26,685 bases of DNA. It comes from an uncultured Polaribacter sp. Its GTDB lineage: Bacteria; Bacteroidota; Bacteroidia; Flavobacteriales; Flavobacteriaceae. Positions 15,376 through 23,528 of this stretch are shown here, piece by piece. A model generated the notes under the pieces. That model did not search any database and had not been told where the DNA came from. It saw only the letters and a program-made list of their open reading frames with translations. The first letter of the stretch is position 1, and the number at the start of each line of letters is the position of its first letter. The position numbers were made by a program, and so were the translations under genes. The DNA lies in the NCBI GenBank assembly GCA_913050305.1, contig CAJXAS010000005.1, positions 1 to 26,685 of the forward strand. The letters are read 5' to 3'.

Positions 15376-15933
15376 AGAAACCTCTTTTACATCGCTAACC
15401 TTTAATTCCCCTAACTTTATATTTCCAACTCTAACCCTAATTAAACGCAGTGTTGGTAAATTAACAGCAGCTGTCATTTTACGAACCTGTCTAAATTTAC
15501 CTTCCTTTATAATAATAGAAACCCAACTTGTTGGGCCATGCCTTTCATCTCTAATTTTTTGACTTCTTAGTGGAAAATTAGGGTCTTCAATACAAAAAGC
15601 TTTTCCTGGCTTTGTTATATATTTCCCTCCTTTAACACCAATCTGTACTCCTTTTCTTAATTGTTCAATTTTATTTTCTGTAACCAACCCATCTACCTGC
15701 ACATAGTATTCTTTTTCATATTTATTGCTTCTAATTTCTGCAGAAACTTTACCATCTGTTGTTAGTAAAAGCAATCCTTCAGAAGCCACATCTAAACGAC
15801 CAATAGCCATAGTGCCCTCAGGAAAATTATACAAATCACCTAACAAGGTTTTTTTTCTTTTAGCGGGGTTTACAAATTGAGAAATCATTCCCCAAGGTTT
15901 ATGTATTATAAAATGACGGTGCTTTTCTATCAA
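15364..15933 (-). CDS. rluE: 23S rRNA pseudouridine synthase, RluE-type (RsuA family)
   Basis: A 189-residue pseudouridine synthase of the RsuA/RluB/E/F family. It lacks the N-terminal S4 domain, as RluE (23S rRNA U2457 in E. coli) does. The catalytic motif is GRLDVASEGLLLLT with Asp48. HKPWGMISQF at 11-20 and the C-terminal PTSWVSIIIKEGKFRQVRKMTAAVNLPTLRLIR closely match the RluE pattern. The reading frame begins with TTG: the only downstream Met candidates (residues 16 and 42) would remove the conserved HKP segment, so the TTG start is preferred. The start codon lies 1 bp after the stop of the epimerase-like gene, indicating coupling in one operon. The E. coli target site is assumed, not shown. 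Confidence 0.9.
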   Translation of the reverse strand: MIEKHRHFIIHKPWGMISQFVNPAKRKKTLLGDLYNFPEGTMAIGRLDVASEGLLLLTTDGKVSAEIRSNKYEKEYYVQVDGLVTENKIEQLRKGVQIGVKGGKYITKPGKAFCIEDPNFPLRSQKIRDERHGPTSWVSIIIKEGKFRQVRKMTAAVNLPTLRLIRVRVGNIKLGELKVSDVKEVSTLI

Positions 15934-15934
15934 A

Positions 15935-16726
15935 CTATAAAGTTTTAATTTTAAAAGAAAAATTATTTTTTCCTTCAGACAAACGCATATTGTCTTCAGA
16001 AAATTTTTGATCTGTATAGGAAGTATATTGTGTAATGGGCTCTATACAAAGCATGTTTTCAACCTGTGTCCACAACATAAAGTTATTAAAACCTGTAGTA
16101 GAAATTTCTAAATGGTTTTTATTTATGTTTTCTAATACAATCTTTTCAGTATTCAAAACAGGATATGCATTGTGTCCCGCATCTTGAATTTCAGAAAGTG
16201 TGATTTTTTTATCATTAACAATTAATGTTTCTTTTCCAGAATTAGACAACAAGAAAGCAGGATGGTACCCCAACATATAAGGCATTCCTTTGTTAGATGT
16301 AATTATAAAATCGATTTTTAAAGTATTATTTTCTAGATGAAACTTTTTTTCAAATGTAAAATCAAAAGGCCAAAAAAGGTCTTTTTCTATAGATTTTTCT
16401 GGAAATTTACTGTTCCTTATTTTCGTGTTTTTTTGGTATTCTTTAATAAAGTGACCTGTTTTTTCGGTTGAAGAAACTAAAACATATTCAAGTTCTCTTA
16501 ATAAACCGTGTTGGTCTTGAATAGCATCACCTTTTTTAGTGTGTACTGTATATTTATTTTTAGAAGTAGGTCCAATAACAGGAAACATTTCAATATCAGA
16601 ATTACGCCAACCCTTGCTTCCTTTTTGATGAATGTATTCTACACTATCCTTTTTAAAACTAATAAGCTCCCCTTTTTCTATTACGACCGTGCAATTATTG
16701 TTTTTTAAATATACTAAAGAATTCAT
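15935..16726 (-). CDS. Aldose 1-epimerase family protein
   Basis: A 263-residue galactose-mutarotase-like protein when started at the Met whose ATG is at 16726. Expected active-site residues are present: His73 in DQHGLLRE, His155 in GYHPAF, and Glu229 in CIEPIT. Family members interconvert alpha and beta anomers of sugars or act on hexose-6-phosphates; the substrate here is unclear. An upstream in-frame start at 16867 would add 47 residues, but it would overlap the divergent recA start and shows no family similarity, so the shorter form is chosen. It is separated by 1 bp from the rluE-like gene and is divergent from recA across a 113-bp gap. Confidence 0.82.
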   Translation of the reverse strand: MNSLVYLKNNNCTVVIEKGELISFKKDSVEYIHQKGSKGWRNSDIEMFPVIGPTSKNKYTVHTKKGDAIQDQHGLLRELEYVLVSSTEKTGHFIKEYQKNTKIRNSKFPEKSIEKDLFWPFDFTFEKKFHLENNTLKIDFIITSNKGMPYMLGYHPAFLLSNSGKETLIVNDKKITLSEIQDAGHNAYPVLNTEKIVLENINKNHLEISTTGFNNFMLWTQVENMLCIEPITQYTSYTDQKFSEDNMRLSEGKNNFSFKIKTL

Positions 16727-16839
16727 TTTTTGTAAACTTTCTGTAAAAATAGTATAAATTTCAGTGTTATTTTTTAGGAAATTAATCTTAGATTTTTGTA
16801 ACTTGTCGATCTTATTTAAAAATAAAACAAGCAATATTA

Positions 16840-17847
16840 ATGGCGGCAGATAAAGAAAAAACAGCAAAATTAAAAGCTCTTCAACTTACACTAGATAAGT
16901 TAGACAAAACATACGGAAAGGGAGCTGTAATGAAGTTAGGTGATGTAGTAACTGAAGACATAGATGCAATTTCATCTGGTTCTTTAGGGTTAGATTTGGC
17001 CTTAGGCGTTGGTGGGTATCCAAGAGGAAGGGTTATTGAAATATATGGTCCAGAATCTTCTGGTAAAACTACCTTAACACTTCATGCAATTGCAGAGGCT
17101 CAAAAAGCCGGAGGAATTGCAGCATTTATTGATGCAGAGCATGCTTTTGATAAGTTTTATGCAGAAAATCTAGGTGTAGATATAGATAATTTAATTATTT
17201 CTCAACCAGATCATGGTGAGCAAGCATTAGAGATTGCAGAAAATTTAATTCGTTCAGGGGCAATAGATATTGTTGTAATCGATTCTGTTGCAGCATTAAC
17301 TCCAAAAGCAGAGATTGAAGGAGAAATGGGAGACTCTAAAATGGGGCTTCATGCACGTTTAATGTCTCAAGCATTGCGTAAATTAACAGGTACTATTTCT
17401 AAAACAAAATGTACTGTTATTTTTATTAACCAGTTAAGAGAAAAGATTGGAGTAATGTTTGGTAACCCAGAAACTACTACAGGTGGTAATGCATTAAAGT
17501 TTTATGCTTCTGTGCGTTTAGATATTAGAAGAAGAACACAAATTAAAGACGGAGACAAGGTTATTGGTAACAGTACAAAGGTTAAAGTTGTAAAAAATAA
17601 AGTGGCGCCACCGTTTCAAATTGCAGAATTTGACATTATGTATGGGTTAGGGATCTCTAAAGTTGGTGAGATTTTAGACATTGGTGTAGAGCTGGGTATT
17701 GTTAAGAAAAGCGGCTCTTGGTTTAGTTACGGAGAAACAAAATTAGGACAAGGTAGAGACGCGGTAAAGGGTTTAATTAAAGACAACCCTGAACTAGCTG
17801 AAGAGCTTGAAGGAAAAATAAAAGATGCTATTGAAAACCAAGAATAG
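16840..17847 (+). CDS. recA: Recombinase RecA
   Basis: The DNA strand-exchange ATPase central to homologous recombination and replication-fork repair; 335 residues, typical of Bacteroidetes RecA. The Walker A motif is GPESSGKT at residues 70-77, and Walker B lies in IDIVVIDSVAAL. The MGDSKMGLHARLMSQALRKLT segment, the NQLREKIGVMFGNPETTTGGNALKFYASVRLDIRR loop-2 region, and the C-terminal acidic tail are all present. The start at 16840 matches the family N-terminus. It is divergent from the epimerase-like gene and followed by its own terminator. No LexA-type operator was recognised in the upstream gap; many Bacteroidetes lack a canonical LexA, so SOS control is uncertain. Confidence 0.99.
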   Translation: MAADKEKTAKLKALQLTLDKLDKTYGKGAVMKLGDVVTEDIDAISSGSLGLDLALGVGGYPRGRVIEIYGPESSGKTTLTLHAIAEAQKAGGIAAFIDAEHAFDKFYAENLGVDIDNLIISQPDHGEQALEIAENLIRSGAIDIVVIDSVAALTPKAEIEGEMGDSKMGLHARLMSQALRKLTGTISKTKCTVIFINQLREKIGVMFGNPETTTGGNALKFYASVRLDIRRRTQIKDGDKVIGNSTKVKVVKNKVAPPFQIAEFDIMYGLGISKVGEILDIGVELGIVKKSGSWFSYGETKLGQGRDAVKGLIKDNPELAEELEGKIKDAIENQE

Positions 17848-17874
17848 GTTTTAAAAGTTCTAGATATTTTTAAC

Positions 17875-17911
17875 AAACTGCTGTAGAATTAATCAATCTA
17901 TAGCAGTTTTT
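17875..17911 (+). terminator. Intrinsic terminator of recA
   Basis: AAACTGCTGTAGA (17875-17887) pairs with TCTATAGCAGTTT (17897-17909) with one G-T pair, followed by TT. It lies 27 bp beyond the recA stop codon and 12 bp before the next start codon, so the downstream acetyltransferase needs its own start or read-through. Confidence 0.8.
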
Positions 17912-17922
17912 ATATTTAACCG

Positions 17923-18459
17923 ATGATTGATATAACAAAAATTTTACAATTAAAACCGGTTTTAAGCGCAGACGCCAAGACTCTTTTCACCTTAATGAAA
18001 GAGATTTATCCGCTCGCTTACAGTCGTTTTTGGACCGATCAAGGAGATTGGTATGTAAACACACAATATTGTGAAAAGAATATTTTAAAGGAACTTTCAA
18101 AAGGAAATTCTGAAGATTATTTTATTGTTTTTAATAACGAGATTGTTGGTAACTTTAGATTTATTTGGGATGAAAAATTAACTGGTTTTTCAGAAGAAAA
18201 TCAATTAAAACTGCACAGAATTTATCTTCATCCAAAAGCACAAGGAAGCGGAATAGGTAAAACATTACTCGCTTGGTTGGACGCAAAGGCAAAGAGAAAA
18301 GGTTATGAAATTATTTGGCTAGATGCCATGGACGCTCAATTAAAGACGTTTCAATTTTATAAAAAACTAGGGTATAACTATCACTCTCACGTTCTTTTAC
18401 CTTTTCATTTTCTGCACGTAGCTGTTAGAAAGATGAGTCAAATTTATAAAAAACTATAA
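17923..18459 (+). CDS. GNAT family N-acetyltransferase
   Basis: A 178-residue GCN5-related acetyltransferase. The acetyl-CoA loop is RIYLHPKAQGSGIGKTLL (Q-G-S-G-I-G), preceded by the YFIVFNNEIVGNFRF strand and followed by the IIWLDAMDAQLKTFQFYKKLGY signature of motif B. The tail LPFHFLHVAVRKMSQIYKKL is typical of the subgroup in flavobacteria. The acetyl acceptor is not identifiable. It sits between recA and the convergent dut gene, whose stop codon is only 3 bp away. The short distance to the recA terminator leaves little room for an independent promoter; the sequence TATATTTA at 17911-17918 is a weak candidate -7 box. Confidence 0.9.
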   Translation: MIDITKILQLKPVLSADAKTLFTLMKEIYPLAYSRFWTDQGDWYVNTQYCEKNILKELSKGNSEDYFIVFNNEIVGNFRFIWDEKLTGFSEENQLKLHRIYLHPKAQGSGIGKTLLAWLDAKAKRKGYEIIWLDAMDAQLKTFQFYKKLGYNYHSHVLLPFHFLHVAVRKMSQIYKKL

Positions 18460-18462
18460 TTT

Positions 18463-18894
18463 TTAGACACCTGTGCTTCCAAAACCACCGGCGCCACGTT
18501 CTGTTTCAGATAAAACAGTAACTTCTTGCCAGCTTACGCGTTCGTGTTTTGCAATAATTAATTGTGCTATTCTTTCTCCGTCATTTACAACAAACGCTTC
18601 TTTAGAAAGGTTTACAAGAATTACACCAATTTCTCCCCTGTAATCTGCATCTACAGTTCCTGGAGAATTTAAAACACTAATTCCTTTTTTGGCAGCTAAA
18701 CCACTTCTTGGTCTTACCTGTGCTTCAAAACCAATAGGTAAGGCTATAAATAAGCCGGTTTTTACAACAGCTCTTTCTAAAGGTTGTAAAACAATACTAC
18801 TTTCTATGTTTGCTCTTAAATCCATTCCTGCAGCGCCATCAGTTTCGTAATTAGGTGTTGCGTGTTTCGATTTATTTATAATTTGTACGTTCAT
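18463..18894 (-). CDS. dut: Deoxyuridine 5'-triphosphate nucleotidohydrolase (dUTPase)
   Basis: A 143-residue trimeric dUTPase that hydrolyses dUTP to dUMP and diphosphate, keeping uracil out of DNA and feeding dTMP synthesis. All five conserved motifs are visible: I AGMDLRA (22-28), II PRSGLAAKKGI (62-72), III GTVDADYRGEIGVI (79-92, with the catalytic-water Asp82), IV ERIAQLII (107-114), and V RGAGGFGSTG (133-142). It has no targeting signal and is full length. It is convergent with the GNAT gene (3 bp between stop codons) and divergent from gpsA across 92 bp, with a -7 box at 18915-18922. Confidence 0.98.
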   Translation of the reverse strand: MNVQIINKSKHATPNYETDGAAGMDLRANIESSIVLQPLERAVVKTGLFIALPIGFEAQVRPRSGLAAKKGISVLNSPGTVDADYRGEIGVILVNLSKEAFVVNDGERIAQLIIAKHERVSWQEVTVLSETERGAGGFGSTGV

Positions 18895-18914
18895 TTTTAG
18901 TAGATAATTTATTA

Positions 18915-18922
18915 CAAATATA
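18915..18922 (-). promoter_or_regulatory. Putative -7 element for dut
   Basis: On the minus strand the octamer is TATATTTG, an exact TAnnTTTG match 20 bp upstream of the dut start codon and identical to the one before tatA. No TTG -33 box is seen at the standard spacing. Confidence 0.45.
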
Positions 18923-18962
18923 ATAATTCGGATTAGGATATATCATTAGACACTAATTTTAT

Positions 18963-18970
18963 TACTTTTG
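18963..18970 (+). promoter_or_regulatory. Putative -7 element for gpsA
   Basis: TACTTTTG fits TAnnTTTG exactly and ends 16 bp before the gpsA start codon, in the dut-gpsA divergent gap. A -33 TTG at 17-23 bp spacing is not visible. Confidence 0.4.
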
Positions 18971-18986
18971 AAGCTTAAACGAAGCA

Positions 18987-19985
18987 ATGATGAATGATCA
19001 GAAAAAAATAGCGGTTTTAGGTGGGGGAAGTTGGGCAACTGCAATTGTAAAGATGTTATCAGAAAACTCAGACATGGTTGGTTGGTATATGAGAAGCGGT
19101 TCTGCAATAGAACACATAAAGGAAAACAACCACAACCCAAAATACCTAAGAGCTGCAGATGTATATGCAGACCAGTTAGATTTGTCAAACGATATTAATC
19201 GTATTGTTTCTAACTATGACGTGCTTATTTTCGCAATTCCGTCTGCTTTTTTAATGAGTGAACTTAAAAACTTAACAAAACCACTAGAAAATAAAATAAT
19301 TTTTTCTGCAATTAAAGGAATTGTGCCAGAAACAGGCTTAATTGTTGGCGAACACTTTCATAAAGAGCACGCTGTTCCTTTCGAAAATATTGGCGTAATA
19401 ACTGGACCTTGCCACGCAGAAGAGGTTGCAATGGAGCGGTTGTCTTATTTAACAATTGCCAGCCAGAATGAAAAACATGCAGAATTTATGAGCAACTCTT
19501 TAAAAAGTTGGTACATAAGAACTAAGATTTCTGACGATATTATTGGCACAGAATATGCTGCTATGTTAAAAAACATATATGCGGTTGCAGCTGGAATTGC
19601 ACACGGTTTAGGTTATGGTGATAATTTTCAAGCAGTTTTAATGAGTAATGCAATTAGAGAAATGAAACGCTTTATTAAAAAAGTACACAAAATGAAAAGG
19701 AACATTAATAACTCTGCTTATTTAGGAGACTTATTGGTTACGGGTTATTCTATTTTTAGTAGAAACAGACAGTTTGGTAATATGATTGGAAAGGGGTATA
19801 CTGTAAAATCTGCTCAAATGGAGATGAGTATGATTGCAGAAGGATATTATGCAATAAATAGCGCTTTTAAAATGAAGGAAGAAAATGGCGCAGACACACC
19901 AATCATTAATGCTGTTTATAACGTACTATACAATCACACAAACGCTAAAAAAGAATTTGAAAAGTTGACGAATACATTGGATTAA
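18987..19985 (+). CDS. gpsA: NAD(P)H-dependent glycerol-3-phosphate dehydrogenase, divergent form
   Basis: A 332-residue GpsA family enzyme that reduces dihydroxyacetone phosphate to sn-glycerol-3-phosphate for phospholipid synthesis. The nucleotide-binding turn is LGGGSWATA (GGGSWA at 12-17). The family lysines are present at K110 (FSAIKGI) and K195 (AAMLKNIYAVAAGI), and SRNR is at 258-261. Several motifs are unusual: GPCHAEEVA replaces the common GPSFAxEV (140-148), and LLVTGYSIFSRNR replaces the usual LTCTSxxSRN. These look like clade-level divergence rather than decay, because the catalytic residues remain. The start could be either of two consecutive ATG codons. Its own promoter is likely, and it is divergent from dut. 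Confidence 0.9.
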   Translation: MMNDQKKIAVLGGGSWATAIVKMLSENSDMVGWYMRSGSAIEHIKENNHNPKYLRAADVYADQLDLSNDINRIVSNYDVLIFAIPSAFLMSELKNLTKPLENKIIFSAIKGIVPETGLIVGEHFHKEHAVPFENIGVITGPCHAEEVAMERLSYLTIASQNEKHAEFMSNSLKSWYIRTKISDDIIGTEYAAMLKNIYAVAAGIAHGLGYGDNFQAVLMSNAIREMKRFIKKVHKMKRNINNSAYLGDLLVTGYSIFSRNRQFGNMIGKGYTVKSAQMEMSMIAEGYYAINSAFKMKEENGADTPIINAVYNVLYNHTNAKKEFEKLTNTLD

Positions 19986-19998
19986 TTGTTTAATTTTG
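19965..19998 (+). promoter_or_regulatory. Putative promoter of the ACT-like gene
   Basis: TTG at 19965-19967 and TAATTTTG at 19991-19998 are 23 bp apart, at the edge of the accepted TTG-N17-23-TAnnTTTG spacing. The -35-like part lies within the end of gpsA, and the -7 box ends 30 bp before the next start codon. Confidence 0.4.
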
Positions 19999-20028
19999 AA
20001 CATTATTATGTTTTATTAAACAAATACA

Positions 20029-20688
20029 ATGAAAACAATACAAGAAGCTGTAGAAGCGACTATTAGAAAAACACCTTTTATAGAAGAAGCGTTAAACGAG
20101 AAATTAATAAACGTTTCTTCGTTGGCAAGAATTATTTTACCAGAAGTGTCTGAGGTTTTAAAGAAAGATGTCAAGGTCGGTGCGGTAATGATGGCAATTA
20201 ATAGGTTGTCTCCAGCAAGTGAGTTGCGTATTAGAAAAAACATTAAAAAATTAGCATTAGATTTAGGAGATGTAATTGTACGGTCAGACTTATGTGATTT
20301 TACTTTTAAAAACACCCCGTCACTTTTAAAAGAAATTGCAAAGATTTTAACCAAATCTTCAGAAAGTTCAGATTATTTTTTGACAGTTTCTCAAGGTATT
20401 TTTGAAACAAATATTGTTATTAGTAAAAACCTACAACCTTTTGTAAATGAAATTTTCGAAAAAGAGAATTTAATCGCGAACGTTTTAGAGCTCGCTTCTT
20501 TAACAATAAAACTTCCAAAAGAAAACCAAGAACAATCGGGTATTTATTATTTTATATTAAAGCAATTAGCCTGGGCAGACATTTCTTTACAAGAAATTAT
20601 TTCTACTACAAATGAAATGACAATTGTTGTAAAAGAAAAAGATATTAATCAAACTTTTGCTATTTTAATGGATATGAAATTGAAGTAA
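20029..20688 (+). CDS. Hypothetical protein with ACT-like (aspartokinase-type) C-terminal region
   Basis: A 219-residue soluble protein of uncertain function. The N-terminal half (about 1-70) looks helical and contains LINVSSLARIILPEVSEVLKKDVKVGAVMMAINRLS. It resembles the small helical module found before ACT domains in some prokaryotic regulators (recalled pattern). The remainder (about 85-219) reads as two alternating beta-alpha units compatible with ACT-type ligand-binding folds, including a SSDYFLTVSQGIFETNIVIS segment and a closing TNEMTIVVKEKDINQTFAILM typical of aspartokinase C-terminal ACT units. No kinase domain is present, so it is not an aspartokinase. It is tightly linked to the MFS gene (3-bp gap), suggesting co-translation, possibly as a sensor. 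The function is not established. Confidence 0.6.
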   Translation: MKTIQEAVEATIRKTPFIEEALNEKLINVSSLARIILPEVSEVLKKDVKVGAVMMAINRLSPASELRIRKNIKKLALDLGDVIVRSDLCDFTFKNTPSLLKEIAKILTKSSESSDYFLTVSQGIFETNIVISKNLQPFVNEIFEKENLIANVLELASLTIKLPKENQEQSGIYYFILKQLAWADISLQEIISTTNEMTIVVKEKDINQTFAILMDMKLK

Positions 20689-20691
20689 CAC

Positions 20692-21960
20692 ATGAGCAAA
20701 CAAGACCCCTATGCGGCACTTAGAATAAAAGAATTTAATATCTTTTTATTTGTACGGTTTCTTTTAGTTTTTGGTTGGTCTATGCAGTTTATTGTCATAG
20801 AATGGCAAGTGTATTCGATTACCAAAGATCCACTTTCTTTAGGGATTATTGGTTTAATGGAAATTATTCCGGCTTTTTCAATGGCTTTATTTGCAGGTCA
20901 TATTGTAGATCAAAGAGAAAAAAGAAACTTACTAGCTATTTGCACCGCTGCCTTTTCTTTAATTAGTTTAGGCTTGTTTCTATTAACTTCAGAAAGTATT
21001 ATTGCAAACTGGTCTGTTAATTCGGTTTTATATTCAATTTACGGGTTGGTGTTTTTTGGCGGGTTCTTACGCGCGTTTTTCGGACCCACAATTTTTTCTT
21101 TAGTAGCTTTGTTGGTTCCTAAAAAAATCTATCATAACGCGGCAACTTGGAGCACAAGTACCTGGAAGACCGCATCTGTTTCTGGTGCGCTTGCTGCGGG
21201 TTTTTTAATCGGTATTATCGGTGTAGATAAAACATTATGTCTTGTTTTTATCTTAGTTATATTGTCTTTAATTTGTACATTTTTTATTAAAAAGAAACCG
21301 ATTTTAAATAAAAAAATTGGTGAGCCAATGAAGGAGAGTTTAAAAGCAGGGGTTCGTTTTGTTTTTCAAAACAAGGCAATTTTAGGGGTACTAACTCTAG
21401 ATATGATTGCTGTTTTATTTGGAGGGACTGTTGCTATTTTATCCGTTTTTGCTCAAGACGTTTTAAAGGTTGGGCCAGAAGGTTTTGGCATTCTAAACGC
21501 TTCTATTTCTATGGGAAGTATTGTAACTATGTTTTTAACCACCTATATACCCATAAATAAAAATACAGGTAAAAAAATGCTAATTTCTGTTTTTATCTTT
21601 GGATTAAGTATTATTGCTTTTGGGCTGTCTTCTCTTTTTTGGGTGAGTGTGCTGGCTTTATTTTTAAGTGGTGCCGCAGACGGAATTTCTATGGTAATTA
21701 GACAAACAATTTTACAATTAAAAACACCAGACGACATGCGTGGTAGGGTTTCTTCTGTAAACTCTATGTTTGTTGGCTCCTCGAATGAGCTGGGTGCTTT
21801 TGAAAGTGGTTTAGCAGCGAAGTTAATTGGACCCGTAGCCGCTGTTGTTTTTGGTGGAACCATGACAATAATTACAGTAGTAACAACCGGTATTGTAAAC
21901 CCGGTGCTGTTGGACTTAGATCTAACAAAAGAAATTGAAGAAAACGAAAACGAGGCATAA
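20692..21960 (+). CDS. MFS transporter, EntS/MFS_3-like exporter
   Basis: A 422-residue inner-membrane transporter of the major facilitator superfamily, with about 12 hydrophobic helices. The loop 2-3 signature GHIVDQREKRNLL (around residues 69-81) is the expected motif A variant, and a repeat-like second half begins near residue 215 after the KKKPILNKKIGEPMKES cytoplasmic loop. TPDDMRGRVSSVNSMFVGSSNELGAFESG is typical of the MFS_3/EntS-like group, whose members export siderophores or drugs. The substrate is unknown; nothing nearby encodes siderophore synthesis. It starts 3 bp after the ACT-like gene and probably forms an operon with it. The 49-bp gap to the kelch gene would allow read-through. 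Confidence 0.9.
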   Translation: MSKQDPYAALRIKEFNIFLFVRFLLVFGWSMQFIVIEWQVYSITKDPLSLGIIGLMEIIPAFSMALFAGHIVDQREKRNLLAICTAAFSLISLGLFLLTSESIIANWSVNSVLYSIYGLVFFGGFLRAFFGPTIFSLVALLVPKKIYHNAATWSTSTWKTASVSGALAAGFLIGIIGVDKTLCLVFILVILSLICTFFIKKKPILNKKIGEPMKESLKAGVRFVFQNKAILGVLTLDMIAVLFGGTVAILSVFAQDVLKVGPEGFGILNASISMGSIVTMFLTTYIPINKNTGKKMLISVFIFGLSIIAFGLSSLFWVSVLALFLSGAADGISMVIRQTILQLKTPDDMRGRVSSVNSMFVGSSNELGAFESGLAAKLIGPVAAVVFGGTMTIITVVTTGIVNPVLLDLDLTKEIEENENEA

Positions 21961-22009
21961 CAGCTCTTTTTAAGGCATCGTTTTTGATATATAGCTAAAA
22001 AAATATCTT

Positions 22010-23347
22010 ATGAAATATTCGTACATCTTTTGTTTTTTAGTGTATTCAACCGCTTGTTTTTCTCAAAAAATCACATTAAAAGTTTTAGATTTTGACACAA
22101 ACACGGCAATAGAGAAAGCACATATTTTTTTTATACACGAAACCATTTATTCGAATAAAAAAGGGGAGTTTTCTTTCAATTTAAATAAATTAAAAAGTGT
22201 TTCTTTTTCTGTAACACATCTTAATTACGAAACAAAAAAAGTTGTTTTTGAAAAAGGGATTACGTCAAAAGTTGTTTTTTTAAAAGAAAAACAAGAAACT
22301 TTATTAGGTATAGAGATTTACACAAAGAATAGCCTTAAAAAAACCATTAGTTTTAAAAAACTTGTAGACTTGCCAAAAGCAGTATATGCTTTTGCGTCTG
22401 TTATAAATGACGGGAAAATTTATGTTTTTGGAGGGGACGCCTCTAGTGAATATGAAAAGAATAAGGAGGGATTAAGTCAGGTTCAGTTTAGCAATGAAAT
22501 AGAAATAATGCAGTTTCTACAAAAACCAAAACCAATTAGTTTTAACAGCTATTTAGGAGCTGTTCAGACCTATCGTGTTTCTAATAAAAAATGGATTGTT
22601 GAGAAGGAAAAGGTGATTAAAAGAGCATATCATAAAGCCTTAATTCATAAAGACAAAATTCTTTTAATTGGCGGTAAAATGTTGTCTGAAAAAAAATCTA
22701 GAGAGTTGTTATCTTCTCAAATAGAGTTTGTTTCATTAAAAGATTTATCAATTAAGCTCGATGAATCAAACCCTCACCAGGCTTCAAATTTTGGAGCTAC
22801 AATTTATGAGAATAAAGTGTTGGTTTTTGGTGGTTCTTTAAAGAAACATGAAAATGGGCGCATGAAATATTCTAACAAAATCCATTTTTTTGATTTGGAT
22901 TCTGGATTTTGGTATTTGCTAACCAAAATGTCTAAAGGGAAGGAGGTTACGGGTATTGTTTTTGAAGATAAACTATATTTATTTGGGGGCTACAATAAGA
23001 GAAACCTTACAGAGGTTGAGTCTTTTGATTTAAAAACAGGGCAATGGAAAAAGGAAGGCACCCTTTTTAGAGGAATGAGAAAACCCGCAATAACTAAAGA
23101 TAAAGAATTTATTTATTTACAGGAAGACGGTAAAATACTCACCTTTAAACCCCAAACAAGGGCGTTAAAAGAATATAAAATTGACTTAAACCTAAAGGGC
23201 TCTGAAATGCATTTTATTAACGAAAAGCTTTATATTATTGGGGGTTTTCAGGTAGAGGATTATAGAAAAGCACCTTCCAATGGTTTTTACAATATCAACG
23301 TGTCTGAGTTTTTTAAAACTAAACCAATTAATAATACAGCTTTTTAG
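22010..23347 (+). CDS. Secreted kelch-repeat protein with carboxypeptidase-regulatory-like domain
   Basis: A 445-residue exported protein. A Sec signal peptide (residues 1-19, ending ACFSQ) leads to a small beta-sandwich like CarboxypepD_reg domains (about 20-100: ITLKVLDFDTNTAIEKAHIFF, ending in VVFLKEK). A kelch beta-propeller then fills the rest. Blade signatures are visible as KIYVFGG (about residue 138), KILLIGG, KVLVFGGS, KLYLFGGYN and KLYIIGGFQ, implying five to six blades. There is no lipobox Cys and no C-terminal sorting tail. Such proteins are usually surface or periplasmic binding modules; the partner is unknown. It lies 49 bp after the MFS gene and 181 bp before the subtilase gene. 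Confidence 0.87.
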   Translation: MKYSYIFCFLVYSTACFSQKITLKVLDFDTNTAIEKAHIFFIHETIYSNKKGEFSFNLNKLKSVSFSVTHLNYETKKVVFEKGITSKVVFLKEKQETLLGIEIYTKNSLKKTISFKKLVDLPKAVYAFASVINDGKIYVFGGDASSEYEKNKEGLSQVQFSNEIEIMQFLQKPKPISFNSYLGAVQTYRVSNKKWIVEKEKVIKRAYHKALIHKDKILLIGGKMLSEKKSRELLSSQIEFVSLKDLSIKLDESNPHQASNFGATIYENKVLVFGGSLKKHENGRMKYSNKIHFFDLDSGFWYLLTKMSKGKEVTGIVFEDKLYLFGGYNKRNLTEVESFDLKTGQWKKEGTLFRGMRKPAITKDKEFIYLQEDGKILTFKPQTRALKEYKIDLNLKGSEMHFINEKLYIIGGFQVEDYRKAPSNGFYNINVSEFFKTKPINNTAF

Positions 23348-23485
23348 TGCTATTTTTTACCACAAACACCCTAGCCTTCTTTAGTAGTAAGCTTTACTTC
23401 CCTGCTAAATTTTATTCTTTTAGGTAAAATGTAGAAAATTAGTGTTTTAAAAGGTTAAAGTTTTTAAATCAGTTGTTAAAAGTAG

Positions 23486-23493
23486 TATCTTTG
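23486..23493 (+). promoter_or_regulatory. Putative -7 element for the subtilase gene
   Basis: TATCTTTG is an exact TAnnTTTG match ending 35 bp before the subtilase start codon. It is identical to the octamer upstream of gltX. A TTG at proper spacing is not evident. No terminator hairpin was recognised in the preceding 23348-23485 stretch. Confidence 0.45.
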
Positions 23494-23528
23494 GGAACTA
23501 AATACACAAAAAACACTAAACAAACAGC

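Noticed and set aside
16727..16867. Extended N-terminus for the aldose-epimerase-like gene, giving a hydrophobic leader
   Set aside because: It overlaps the divergent recA start, and the extra 47 residues have no family similarity; the Met at 16726 gives a normal-length enzyme.
18946..19188. 80-residue minus-strand frame opposite gpsA
   Set aside because: It is antisense to the GpsA nucleotide-binding region, with no motif.
20016..20354. 112-residue minus-strand frame opposite the ACT-like gene
   Set aside because: It overlaps a better supported gene with a promoter and operon context on the other strand.
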